Below, piece by piece: positions 1 to 8,022 of a DNA stretch of 35,351 bases. The first letter of the stretch is position 1; each line of letters starts with the position of its first letter. The notes below the pieces were generated by a model. That model made no database searches. It had not been told where the DNA came from and saw nothing but the letters and a program-made list of their open reading frames with translations. A program made the translations under genes and the position numbers. Location of the stretch: contig NZ_BDQM01000038.1 of NCBI RefSeq assembly GCF_002207865.1, positions 1 through 35,351 on the forward strand, given 5' to 3'. The DNA is from Colwellia marinimaniae. Lineage in GTDB: Bacteria; Pseudomonadota; Gammaproteobacteria; Enterobacterales; Alteromonadaceae.

Positions 1-58
1 TGTAAGGACTGCGAGGTCTTGAGCTAACTGATACTAATTGCCCGTGAGGCTTAACCAT
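1..58 (+). rRNA. rrl: 23S ribosomal RNA, 3' end (partial)
   Basis: The first ~58 bases match the conserved 3' terminus of bacterial 23S rRNA: the segment reading gagctaactgatactaat followed by cgtgaggcttaacc. The gene enters from outside the window. The exact mature 3' end (about position 58) is estimated by comparison with E. coli. The 5S gene follows after ~130 bases, with no tRNA between, so this is the end of a standard 16S-23S-5S operon on the plus strand. Confidence 0.93.
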
Positions 59-190
59 ACAACACCCAAGTAGTTTTTGACTATAAAGTGTGTGTGAAGA
101 CTGACATAAATATATAAAACACGTACTCGTGTTACTTGAATTGCTTTTGTAAACATCATTTATATCAAATTTCTAGATTGTACCCTTTTT

Positions 191-308
191 TGTTTAGCGA
201 CCATAGCGCTGTGGCCCCACCTGATCCCATTCCGAACTCAGAAGTGAAACGCAGTTGCGCCGATGGTAGTGTGGGAGTTCCCATGTGAGAGTAGGACATT
301 GCTAAACT
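191..308 (+). rRNA. rrf: 5S ribosomal RNA
   Basis: This is a full-length (~118 nt) 5S rRNA. The ends pair (tgtttagc with gctaaac). Internal hallmarks are present: ccgaactcagaagtgaaac and cgccgatggtagtgtggg. It sits ~130 bases after the 23S end. End points are set by the terminal helix and could be off by one or two bases. Confidence 0.95.
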
Positions 309-327
309 TCTATTTAAGTTTCGATAA

Positions 328-413
328 TGAAACGCAAACGCCGATGGACGTGTGACTTATGTTGCAGTTAAGCCCATGTGAGAGCGTAGCGGGACATTGC
401 TAAACTTCTATTT
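328..413 (+). pseudogene. Partial 5S rRNA copy with internal insertions
   Basis: Starting 20 bases after the 5S gene, this stretch repeats its 3' two-thirds: tgaaacgca, gccgatgg, gtgtg, cccatgtgagag and ggacattgctaaacttctattt appear in the same order as in the true gene. The 5' part is missing. About 11 extra bases replace the tip of the helix IV hairpin (near 356-372), and about 5 more sit between gagag and ggacatt. The matching 3' flank (cttctattt) shows that the duplication ran past the gene end. It lies upstream of the operon terminator, so it is probably co-transcribed. It is unlikely to act as 5S because the 5' strand of the terminal helix is absent. Confidence 0.8.
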
Positions 414-427
414 GTGCTTAGGCACTG

Positions 428-458
428 AAAAGCCCGTTACGAAAGTAACGGGCTTTTT
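428..458 (+). terminator. Rho-independent terminator of the rRNA operon
   Basis: A perfect 10-bp stem (agcccgttac / gtaacgggct) with a gaaa tetraloop is followed by a run of T. It lies just after the partial 5S copy, as expected for the end of an rRNA operon. Confidence 0.93.
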
Positions 459-467
459 GCTTTATAT

Positions 468-495
468 AAACCCGTAGTTAACACTGCGGGTTTTC
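468..495 (+). terminator. Second hairpin terminator after rRNA operon
   Basis: aaacccg at 468-474 pairs with cgggttt at 487-493. The stem continues through a G-T wobble and agt/act to a 4-base loop, and T-rich sequence follows. It sits ten bases after the first terminator, a tandem arrangement common after rRNA operons. Confidence 0.75.
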
Positions 496-547
496 TATTT
501 ATTTTCGTCAATTTATGCTGATCTAATTTCTGGAGTTGTATTCGTAA

Positions 548-1735
548 ATGAGAAAGTTTTTATCTTCCCCTGTGAAAATGGCACTAAGTGATGCCGAAAA
601 TGCTTCGTACCAAAATGCTTTAAAGCATGTTACTGAATTAAGTTTAAACCTTACTGCTGTCAAAGTGGAAAATAGACCGGAAGATTTTCTTGGTTGGTGT
701 ACAGAATTAATTGATGTCTGTCGTAACCGTATAAATATGAATCTGCTTGAAGAACAGCAACTACCCATTCTAAAAAAGCTAGAGCAAGTACTTGTATTAG
801 GTGCAAGTGTTAGCCAGTTTAAAATGGCACGTATTGCGCCCTGGCCAATATTCACTGCTTTTATCGAACAGCAAGCCAGTTTACATGCACTAGAAGAACG
901 GTTAGCTTTACTTGATTATATTCAACTGATAAAAGTAAAAAGTTTAACCGAAATGACTGAGCTAGAGCGTCTTGCCTTTGCCGGTAAACATACTAATCAG
1001 CATTGTCACACCCAATTTAATTTTGATGTTGAATGGTTTGCTTCAACCAAAGGCGCTAAAGTGTTTCATACTTTATTAGCCCAGCAACCTGAAAGCTTTG
1101 ATCTAGCATTAAGTCATATTCCAGAGTCTGGTGATGTCACACCCAAGCAGTATCAAAAATTTGTCAGTGCCTACAAAAAAATATTCACCCGTTACACCGT
1201 TGAAAAGAAAAGCGGTGAAAAGGCGCCATTAGCACCGGCGACTCGTTTATTAGCCATGAAGCGTCCGGATCAATTTATTGCCTTAACAAATGCAAAAATA
1301 GATGTGCTTTGCCAAGGGTTATCGATAGCCAAGTTTAATGCTTTTGATTTTGACAGTTATTGGCGAGATATGATTGGTACATTGAGGACTTTTGCCTGGT
1401 GGCATCAAATAGAGCCTGAAGATGAACGTGAAGCCAAACTTTGGCAAGTTCGTGCCGTATTAGTCGACTTATTTATGTTTGCCGATGAAGACTTTGCCTT
1501 TGGCTCTAATTACCTTCGCATTCGTGACAAAAAATTAAATAGTGTTAAAAGTACCTACAAGTCAACTCGTCGAAGTCGTGTTAAATTAACGCCTGAAGAA
1601 GTGGTTGAGCAAGCACTGGCACAAGAGGGTATACCTGACTATGTTCAAACCAATCGAGATACCATTCTTAAACAAGTTAAAGCCGGTAAGGATGTAGAAC
1701 ACGTAATTGGTTTAATGCGAGCCATCTTTGGCTAG
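548..1735 (+). CDS. Uncharacterised 395-aa cytoplasmic protein
   Basis: I do not recognise this family. The frame is long, with codon use like its neighbours, so it is very likely a real gene. The predicted product has no signal peptide or membrane segment. It is mixed alpha-helical in appearance, with a strongly basic stretch at about residues 324-346 (many K and R) before a short acidic-helical C-terminus; the basic patch might contact nucleic acid, but that is only an inference. The ATG at 548 has ggag 12 bases upstream. A second ATG at 578 (residue 11) is a possible start. It stands alone between the rRNA operon terminators and a decayed transporter gene. Confidence 0.8.
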   Translation: MRKFLSSPVKMALSDAENASYQNALKHVTELSLNLTAVKVENRPEDFLGWCTELIDVCRNRINMNLLEEQQLPILKKLEQVLVLGASVSQFKMARIAPWPIFTAFIEQQASLHALEERLALLDYIQLIKVKSLTEMTELERLAFAGKHTNQHCHTQFNFDVEWFASTKGAKVFHTLLAQQPESFDLALSHIPESGDVTPKQYQKFVSAYKKIFTRYTVEKKSGEKAPLAPATRLLAMKRPDQFIALTNAKIDVLCQGLSIAKFNAFDFDSYWRDMIGTLRTFAWWHQIEPEDEREAKLWQVRAVLVDLFMFADEDFAFGSNYLRIRDKKLNSVKSTYKSTRRSRVKLTPEEVVEQALAQEGIPDYVQTNRDTILKQVKAGKDVEHVIGLMRAIFG

Positions 1736-1748
1736 ATTGCCATTTAAC

Positions 1749-1819
1749 AGCGGGATAAAGAATTTTTATCTCGCTAAGTTAATTTTCATTCTTTACTTCA
1801 CTCATTCGAATTAACTTAG
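1749..1819. repeat. Two nested/adjacent inverted repeats after the 395-aa gene
   Basis: An 11-bp stem (1749-1759 with 1765-1775, one wobble, 5-base loop) directly follows the stop codon and could terminate transcription, although no clean T-run follows. A second perfect 11-bp inverted repeat (ctaagttaatt 1774-1784, aattaacttag 1809-1819) starts where the first ends. The rest of 1820-1970 shows no recognisable feature. Confidence 0.5.
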
Positions 1820-1970
1820 GGGCTTACTGCCCTTTAGGTGCTTTCAGTAAACATCATTCTACTCAGAAGCAAATATAATTAACTTAATTCACATTTGATC
1901 TATTCAACTGAATCAGTAAGCACAAGGTAGTTCGCCAGCAATCTCGCTAATACAGCGCTAACTTGGCTAC

Positions 1971-2810
1971 TTAATTAATCCGTTTGCTATAAGTAGCAAG
2001 CTGTTCTTTTATTGGAATTGTCCTTATTTTGATAATGCCGGCTTTTCTAAACAAATACAGCACAGATACTCCAGCAAATAAATGCCCTAGCATTAACGCA
2101 GGGTAAAGTGAGTATTCACCATCACTGAATCCCAACCATGCAAAGGGGTATTAGCAGTAATAGACTGTGTATGATAGCTAATACACTGGCGTTGATGGCT
2201 TTATCTTTGGCGTTCAATGTTGATTGATAAACAATGACGCATCCTGCGCCAATATAACCCCAAGGTAACCAGGTAAGATAATGTTTTAAGTGTATGGTTA
2301 CGCTATCGTGTTGACATAATGAGTTTGCCCAAAAATCAACTGTGTAGTTTAACACTAGGGCAATAACAAGCTGTGCGATTAGCACAGTGGCAAACATATA
2401 TCGGTATGCCTGTTTTACTCTATCGTGATGACCTGTCCAGTAATTAAAGCCAATTATTGCTGGCATTGATGTTGTTAACGCCATAGGGATTAACAAAATT
2501 ATGGCTTCGAGTTTGAAGATTAACGCAAATGCGGCGACATAGGTGTGATTATAACTAGCGGCAATTATCGCTAAACTTAAGGGGGTAATCAAACTGTTGG
2601 CCAATAACTAGAAAGCTGGTTAGTTTAGGTTGGTTACATTGAGTTTTAAATGCTTTGACTGAAGGCCAACTAAGTTTTACTTTTTTATGCAATATATAAC
2701 AAGAAATAAGGGTAAAGCTAATATCACTGATAGCGCGACTAAACTGTCGTAATAGCAAGGGCTTTGTGGCAGCAATAGCAATAGGATTAACATTACCATG
2801 TATAACAAAA
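1971..2810 (-). pseudogene. Decayed MATE-family efflux transporter (C-terminal half)
   Basis: Three minus-strand reading frames join into the C-terminal half of a MATE multidrug/Na+ antiporter. The 5' frame (from about 2810) reads PIAIAATKP and FSRAISDI. It passes near 2590-2605 to a second frame with LITPLSLAIIAASYN and several hydrophobic helices. A third frame takes over near 2130-2150 (YPALMLGHLFAGVSVLYLF) and ends at a TAA at 1971-1973. The N-terminal half, including any start codon, is gone, and the remnant abuts the recX start. At least two frameshifts plus the truncation make it non-functional. The family call rests on the pattern of helices and my memory of MATE sequences; a search of the spliced frames would settle it. 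Confidence 0.72.
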
Positions 2811-3301
2811 AGAAAAATATCGAGCCTGAAGATATTTCTTATAAACGCGTCTTATCTTATATGCAGTGGCTGATCGAGCGGTATGGTGCTTACTCAGCTA
2901 AAACATTGCTGCAAAAGGCTAATTTACTGTTTAAGGCCGATACACAATTCAATGAACCGGCACTAGATTATCTAATAGAGCGAGGAATTGTCGATGATCT
3001 TCGCTACGCGGAACGTTTAACGCTTAGTTTATCAGAGAAAAAAATAGGCCCTAATAAAATAAAAGAGAAACTGTATGCAAAAGGATTATCATCGCAAACA
3101 ATTAATGAGTGCGTTAGTGCCATAGCAACAACCGAGGAAGAGTATTTTGATAAAGCACTAATCCTAAAAACAAGAAAATTTGGTGACGAGCCCATTGACG
3201 ATATAAAGCTAAAACAGAAAGCGTTACGGCATTTGATATCTAAAGGATTTTCATATTCAATCGCCAATAAAGCGGTCAGCTATTCATCTAACGAAGACTA
3301 G
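2798..3301 (+). CDS. recX: RecX family regulatory protein
   Basis: RecX binds RecA filaments and limits recombinase activity. The 167-aa length is close to E. coli RecX (166). The family's three-helix repeats are visible: a central segment with YAERLTLSLSEKKIGP and KIKEKLYAKG, and a C-terminal ALRHLISKGFSYSIANKAV. Unlike in E. coli, recA is not the neighbour. The gene stands alone, immediately after (and slightly overlapping) an oppositely oriented decayed transporter, so its original upstream context has been rearranged. The start at 2798 gives an N-terminus of normal length; there is no clear Shine-Dalgarno sequence. Confidence 0.88.
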   Translation: MYNKKKNIEPEDISYKRVLSYMQWLIERYGAYSAKTLLQKANLLFKADTQFNEPALDYLIERGIVDDLRYAERLTLSLSEKKIGPNKIKEKLYAKGLSSQTINECVSAIATTEEEYFDKALILKTRKFGDEPIDDIKLKQKALRHLISKGFSYSIANKAVSYSSNED

Positions 3302-3419
3302 TTCCGCACAGTTTTTGATAACAAAAGCCCACGCTAATGTGCCGGAAAAGTGTTATTATGAGCTATATTCCGCTTTATTAGATTATCAATTAAATGTTAG
3401 TTTTACCTGCTAAGAAAGC

Positions 3420-4103
3420 ATGTCGTTGAGCCAAGCCCAAACAACTCATTCTGGTGGTGACAAATCACTGTTTGAATTAATAGCCAATGACATTGTTGAA
3501 AAGGGTTACAGTATTCACCCTCATGCTTTGCCTAAAAATTTAAGTGAGCTGTTATTACAACATATTAGCAAACTGTCAGATGACGACTTTAAACGTGCAG
3601 GTATTGGTCGCAGCAAAGACCATATTATTGACGATCTTATTCGTACAGACGAAATTAGCTGGATCACCAGCAACAGCGAAGCAGGTTGCTCTTGGATAAA
3701 ATGGTCTGAGTCACTACAAGCTTATTTAAATAGCCACTTGTTTCTTGGTTTATTCTCTTTTGAAAGCCATTTTTCTCATTACGCTAAAGGCGATTTTTAT
3801 AAGAAGCACAAAGACGCTTTTAAAGGTGAAGGTAACCGTGTGTTATCTATTGTGGTGTATCTTAATCAAAATTGGTCTGCAGATGATGGCGGCGAGTTAG
3901 TTATTTATGGTGAGAGTTCGCCCGATTCTCCCGTTGGTGATAACAATCATATTAGCGTAACACCTACTTTTGGTACGGTTGTGGTATTTTTAAGTGAAGA
4001 ATTTCCTCATGAAGTATTACCCGCTAGGCGAGACCGATATGCTATTGCCGGCTGGTTTCGCTTAAATAACAGTATTGCCAATAATATTGACCCAGCAAGT
4101 TAA
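3420..4103 (+). CDS. 2-oxoglutarate/Fe(II) dioxygenase, prolyl-hydroxylase-like
   Basis: This 227-aa protein has the double-stranded beta-helix core of 2OG-Fe(II) oxygenases. Iron ligands are visible as H130-x-D132 and H197, with R206 in the right place to bind the 2-oxoglutarate carboxylate. Other family marks are GGELVIYG and PTFGTVVVF. It resembles the bacterial SM-20/EGLN-like group (COG3751), one member of which hydroxylates a prolyl residue of elongation factor Tu in Pseudomonas; whether this one shares that substrate is inference. No signal peptide, so cytoplasmic. The following gene starts 9 bases after its stop, suggesting co-transcription. Confidence 0.85.
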   Translation: MSLSQAQTTHSGGDKSLFELIANDIVEKGYSIHPHALPKNLSELLLQHISKLSDDDFKRAGIGRSKDHIIDDLIRTDEISWITSNSEAGCSWIKWSESLQAYLNSHLFLGLFSFESHFSHYAKGDFYKKHKDAFKGEGNRVLSIVVYLNQNWSADDGGELVIYGESSPDSPVGDNNHISVTPTFGTVVVFLSEEFPHEVLPARRDRYAIAGWFRLNNSIANNIDPAS

Positions 4104-4112
4104 TGTTATTTT

Positions 4113-4601
4113 ATGGGAAAGTATCCTTTGTCTAAATTGCAAAATAAGCTTCATTTACTCAGTGAATTAAATGAGATTAATGAAAAAATAATTCCTTTAA
4201 AAGCATTAGCAGATAGAGAGCTTGCCTCTATTTATGGTTTAACAGGAATGGTTTATACCCCATACCTAGATGATTATATGCAGGTCAGTATTGAGAAGGC
4301 AGCGATATTAGCGTGTTTAAAAAGACAAAAAATATTGCCATTATCAGAGGTTGAGTTAATAACTACAGCCTTAGATAGCTTACATAAGAGCGCCAAAAGT
4401 AATGCTATTGTTGAGTATGAAGGTAATTGTTATCAACGTCGATTTTCGCCGCTAAAGTTAAACAAGTCAGGAAAAACGGTGCGTAAATGGGCTAGATATT
4501 GGCTTTTACAATCGGCTGATGGCCGCGTTGAGCCTAATTGGCAAGCTCAAGTTCGAGAAATTTGGCCATCTTATTTTTTAATTAGAACAGTCGGTTTGTA
4601 G
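4113..4601 (+). CDS. Uncharacterised 162-aa protein, likely co-transcribed with the dioxygenase
   Basis: I do not recognise this protein. It is soluble and mostly helical in its first 110 residues, with a basic C-terminal half containing YQRRFSPLKLNKSGKTVRKW and several tryptophans. It starts 9 bases after the dioxygenase stop, so the two are probably translated from one message, but nothing in the sequence shows a functional link. The start ATG lacks a strong ribosome-binding site, which fits translational coupling. A nucleic-acid or ribosome role is possible from the basic tail but unsupported. Confidence 0.7.
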   Translation: MGKYPLSKLQNKLHLLSELNEINEKIIPLKALADRELASIYGLTGMVYTPYLDDYMQVSIEKAAILACLKRQKILPLSEVELITTALDSLHKSAKSNAIVEYEGNCYQRRFSPLKLNKSGKTVRKWARYWLLQSADGRVEPNWQAQVREIWPSYFLIRTVGL

Positions 4602-4791
4602 TTATCTAAGCTTTATTAATTCGCTAAGAATTTTTAAGCTACTATAAGAATATTGGATGTCTATGACTTGCCTATTTACCGCTTTGATCTATGGTTAAAC
4701 GAAAAATCGTTACTACTTTGCTTTTAATTTTTAACCCTCAACACGGAAATGACGATATGAATTTACGTGTGATACTTGAAAAGGAAATAAT

Positions 4792-5094
4792 ATGTTTATA
4801 GTGGCAAATCGCATCCCAGTAGCAGAAGAATGGCAAGATGAGTTTGAAAATCGTTTCCGCAAGCGTGCTGGAGAAATCGATAAGCAACCAGGCTTTGTCT
4901 CCATGCAAATATTAAAACCATTAAGTGCTGATGCCCCCTATGTAGTACTTACTCATTGGCAGGATGAAAACGTTTTTAAAGAATGGATTAACAGTGACGA
5001 TTTTAAACTGGCGCATCAAAATCCTTTACCAAGAGAAGCTTTTACCGGTAAACCTGTTATGGAAAAACACCAAGTAGTTATTTCTACTCAATAA
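4792..5094 (+). CDS. IsdG/ABM-type haem-degrading monooxygenase
   Basis: This 100-aa protein belongs to the antibiotic-biosynthesis-monooxygenase (dimeric ferredoxin-like) fold. It carries the catalytic triad of the IsdG haem-degrading branch: N6, W65 and H75, nearly the same numbering as staphylococcal IsdI (N6, W66, H76). The segment around them, FKEWINSDDFKLAH, is typical of that branch. It probably opens the haem ring in the cytoplasm and releases iron. No haem-uptake genes are nearby. The ribosome-binding site aaagga lies just upstream of the ATG. Substrate is inferred from the triad. Confidence 0.82.
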   Translation: MFIVANRIPVAEEWQDEFENRFRKRAGEIDKQPGFVSMQILKPLSADAPYVVLTHWQDENVFKEWINSDDFKLAHQNPLPREAFTGKPVMEKHQVVISTQ

Positions 5095-5296
5095 AAATCG
5101 GCGTAAAATAATTACTTATGCACAACAAGTTTACCCTTTAACGGATAGGTGTTGCTCAGGGCAATAAATAGTTCTTAACTCTGAAGAGAGAATTATCAAT
5201 ATATTGCGAGATAAATTTAATATTTATTTACCCTGAAGGCGAACTTTGGACGATTCACTTACCTCGTCGGGCAGGGTGTTATCAGCTATGAGTGAA

Positions 5297-6514
5297 TTAA
5301 TTATAAAAAGCAGCCTTGAAAAAACTGAGTAAATTAATATTGAATTCGTCAGGTTTGATACAGCAATCAATCTGATCTTTATACTTAGTCTGGCTAAGAT
5401 CTAGTTCTTCCATGGCAATGGCTTGATTAAGCCGAGTGTTATAAAACACTCGGACAAAGGGGAGTAAAGGCTTACTTTTATTTAAACGACTTATCAGGCC
5501 CAGTTTACCACTGGTAAGTTTTACTAATGTTCCTATTGGGTAGATGCCAAGGCAGTTGACAAATTGTTCAACTAGAACATTATCATAACTATTTGGCGCA
5601 TCTTTCATTAAAAGATTAAAGGCTTTGATTGGATGCATACCGGCCTTATAAACTCGCTCTGCCGTCATAGCATCATAGCTATCGACAATAGCTATCATAC
5701 GGCCATATTGGGTGATTTGTTGGTCATTTAGCTGTTTAGGATAGCCTTTACCATCGAGACGTTCATGATGTTGTTGCACTACTTCTATGATAAGTTCAGA
5801 CAACTCTGAACTCTCCTTTAGCACTTCCATGCCTAGGTCAACATGGCTTTTCATCACGGTAAATTCTTGGACAGTGAGTTTTCCGGGTTTGTGTAATATT
5901 TCTGGCGGGACTAATACCTTACCGATATCATGTAAAAATGCCCCGAGTGCCAGTTGTTCAATAATTTCACGGTCAAAGGCTAAATGTTTAGCAAATAAAG
6001 TCATTAAAATGGCAACATTGAGAGAATGTTCTACTAAATACTCATCTTTTATACGTAGTCGTGTCATGCAAGCTAAGGCATCTTGATTTCGAAAGATGGA
6101 GTCGACGATGGCATCGGTAGACTCCTTTGCTTCTACTATATTAATGGTTTTGTGTTCGGTAAGGCTACTCAGCATTTTATGTTGTAATTTTTTTGCGTCA
6201 GCATACAGTTTACTGGCCTTGACCATTTCCTGATCTAATGAAATACTCTTACTGGCTTTTTTTGACTGGTTTGGCGTTTCTTTTTCCTTAACTTCAGGCA
6301 TGATTTTATCTACTTGTTTTTGCCGGTTGGCATCTATGGTTAAGTGAGTAATGCCAGCTTTAATCAGTTTTAGGATACTTTCTTTAGAACTTACATAGCC
6401 TTCAGATTTTACGCTGACAGTTTTACCTTTAGTACGAACAGACAAAACATACATGCCAGGCTCAAGCTGATGGACTGTTATTTTCTGTACTGAGGACTCA
6501 GGTTTTTTGTTCAT
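5297..6514 (-). CDS. HD-GYP domain cyclic-di-GMP phosphodiesterase
   Basis: This 405-aa protein has an N-terminal DUF3391-like region (residues ~10-140) of the type often found before HD-GYP domains. The HD-GYP domain follows (~155-330): H163, the HD pair in LHDIGK (H195, D196), H224, the paired HH at 249-250 and the DGKGYP signature at 254-259. These residues bind the metals and hydrolyse cyclic-di-GMP. No transmembrane segment or receiver domain is present, so it is a soluble enzyme. It is monocistronic, facing away from its downstream neighbour. A C-terminal extension (~330-405) follows the catalytic domain. Confidence 0.93.
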   Translation of the reverse strand: MNKKPESSVQKITVHQLEPGMYVLSVRTKGKTVSVKSEGYVSSKESILKLIKAGITHLTIDANRQKQVDKIMPEVKEKETPNQSKKASKSISLDQEMVKASKLYADAKKLQHKMLSSLTEHKTINIVEAKESTDAIVDSIFRNQDALACMTRLRIKDEYLVEHSLNVAILMTLFAKHLAFDREIIEQLALGAFLHDIGKVLVPPEILHKPGKLTVQEFTVMKSHVDLGMEVLKESSELSELIIEVVQQHHERLDGKGYPKQLNDQQITQYGRMIAIVDSYDAMTAERVYKAGMHPIKAFNLLMKDAPNSYDNVLVEQFVNCLGIYPIGTLVKLTSGKLGLISRLNKSKPLLPFVRVFYNTRLNQAIAMEELDLSQTKYKDQIDCCIKPDEFNINLLSFFKAAFYN

Positions 6515-6706
6515 AAGATGTTGCTCATAAATTTGTACTTAGGAAAAGTAAACGATAAAATCCACAGCATATGCGTTTAGTAATCATAGCCAAAGTACCT
6601 ATTATTAACCAGAGGCATAGTTGACAACTTTAATGGTGTAGCAAATTAATATGCTTGATTTAGGTAAAATGAAGTTTAAGAAGTCTTGGACTTAGAATAT
6701 AAGCGT

Positions 6707-7510
6707 TCACTGTTTACATTGTTTACTAAAATAAGATAACCAGACAACGGGAGAAAATATCATATCAAGTTGCGCTTTTATTAGTTGATGGTCATGTTTA
6801 GCCGAAAACCATAAAACGATATCGGTATGCTCACCAACCTCAACCACTTTGATAGTGGTTATCGGTCCCCATTGCTGATGGTGAATAACGTCCAAGCCAA
6901 CAACTTCAAATTTATAACGTTCAACCTTACTACTTGCTTGGCGAAATAAGGTAAAGTGTGTTTTTCCTTGGATTAAATTGAGTCGTATTTGTGCCCCTAA
7001 GGTATCTAGATCATATAAGGGCTGGTCTTCATTGTTTTGTTGGTAGTGAGAAACCTCAGTATTTAATGTAACCCTTGATGAAAGGCCATTAGCCGACATT
7101 TCCGCTTTCATTACTCTGGCTTTAATACCGGTTAGTTGTTGTGAAAAACTAGTGGTTAAAAAGTGCTGATACTGAGGCGAGTATTGCATAGTACTTTTTT
7201 GCTGGTAAGTAGAGTCAAGCCAAAGGAAACTTACCTCGCCGTAAGAGCTTACTACTGCCTGGACCGAGGCTGAGTTCTTATGCCATTGTATCGTGCGATG
7301 TAAATAGCCAACATTTTTCCCTAGAAAATAAATATCATAGGCAAACTTTTTATCACATTGATGAAGTTTGCTAAACTGTTCTGCGGTTAACGTGCTAGGC
7401 ACAAGCGGTTGTGCTTTTACTATAAATACCATCAAGGTACAGCTAAATACTGTTAACAGTGTTAATACATGCTTAGTAAAAAAGGTTAATCCGCTCAATT
7501 CAATCACCAT
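6707..7510 (-). CDS. Exported uncharacterised protein, possibly DUF3108-like
   Basis: This 267-aa protein has a hydrophobic N-terminal segment (~residues 13-33) ending near VKA-QP, consistent with a signal peptide. The rest looks beta-rich. The opening of the mature domain (KFAYDIYFLGKNVGYLHR) and the C-terminal part with TTIKVVEVGE and HQLIKAQLDM resemble the DUF3108 family of periplasmic proteins, but I hold this only loosely. It is transcribed alone on the minus strand, with ~190 bases between it and the HD-GYP gene. Confidence 0.7.
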   Translation of the reverse strand: MVIELSGLTFFTKHVLTLLTVFSCTLMVFIVKAQPLVPSTLTAEQFSKLHQCDKKFAYDIYFLGKNVGYLHRTIQWHKNSASVQAVVSSYGEVSFLWLDSTYQQKSTMQYSPQYQHFLTTSFSQQLTGIKARVMKAEMSANGLSSRVTLNTEVSHYQQNNEDQPLYDLDTLGAQIRLNLIQGKTHFTLFRQASSKVERYKFEVVGLDVIHHQQWGPITTIKVVEVGEHTDIVLWFSAKHDHQLIKAQLDMIFSPVVWLSYFSKQCKQ

Positions 7511-7656
7511 GGTCTGTTAGAGGTATGTTGGTTAGCCGTGGCACAGCAATATTTACCACAATAGTAAGCCAATAGCTTATTTTAAAGTAGCAAAAGCTAA
7601 CAGGTAAACCACACTTAAAAAATTGCCAACACTTTATCCAAGCGCCATTAAACTGA

Positions 7657-7709
7657 TGTTTAGTTATACATGTTAGTTATACATGTTAGTTATACATGTT
7701 AGTTATACA
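7657..7709. repeat. Four tandem 13-base repeats
   Basis: The unit tgttagttataca is repeated four times head to tail; the first copy has one extra T and the other three are identical. It lies in the 512-base divergent gap (7511-8022) between the exported-protein gene (minus strand) and the UspE-like gene (plus strand), about 150 bases before the former and 310 before the latter. It could be a cluster of regulator sites or slippage in neutral sequence. I see no other feature in this gap. Confidence 0.85.
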
Positions 7710-8022
7710 AGATGATGATGTCGTCAATTGTATTTAATTGTTTTGGTAATAACTAGCATAAACGTTAGATAAATAATAAGGACATTTGCTAGCGAGCATA
7801 AGCAAAAGGTGCCACGCTTTATTAATGCTATTTTTGGTAATAACGTTGGTCTTTTTGTTTAGTTAGCGCAATTTTTTGGCTAGTTTATTCGGTATAGGTT
7901 GCTAAAAGTTGTCAGTTCAACTAATTTTTAAAGTAAGGGGAATCATTAAGGTTATTGTCTAAGTTAATAGGGATGTTTATTAAAGTACTTTTATTTAGGT
8001 ACTTGATACTTAGGAGAAAATT

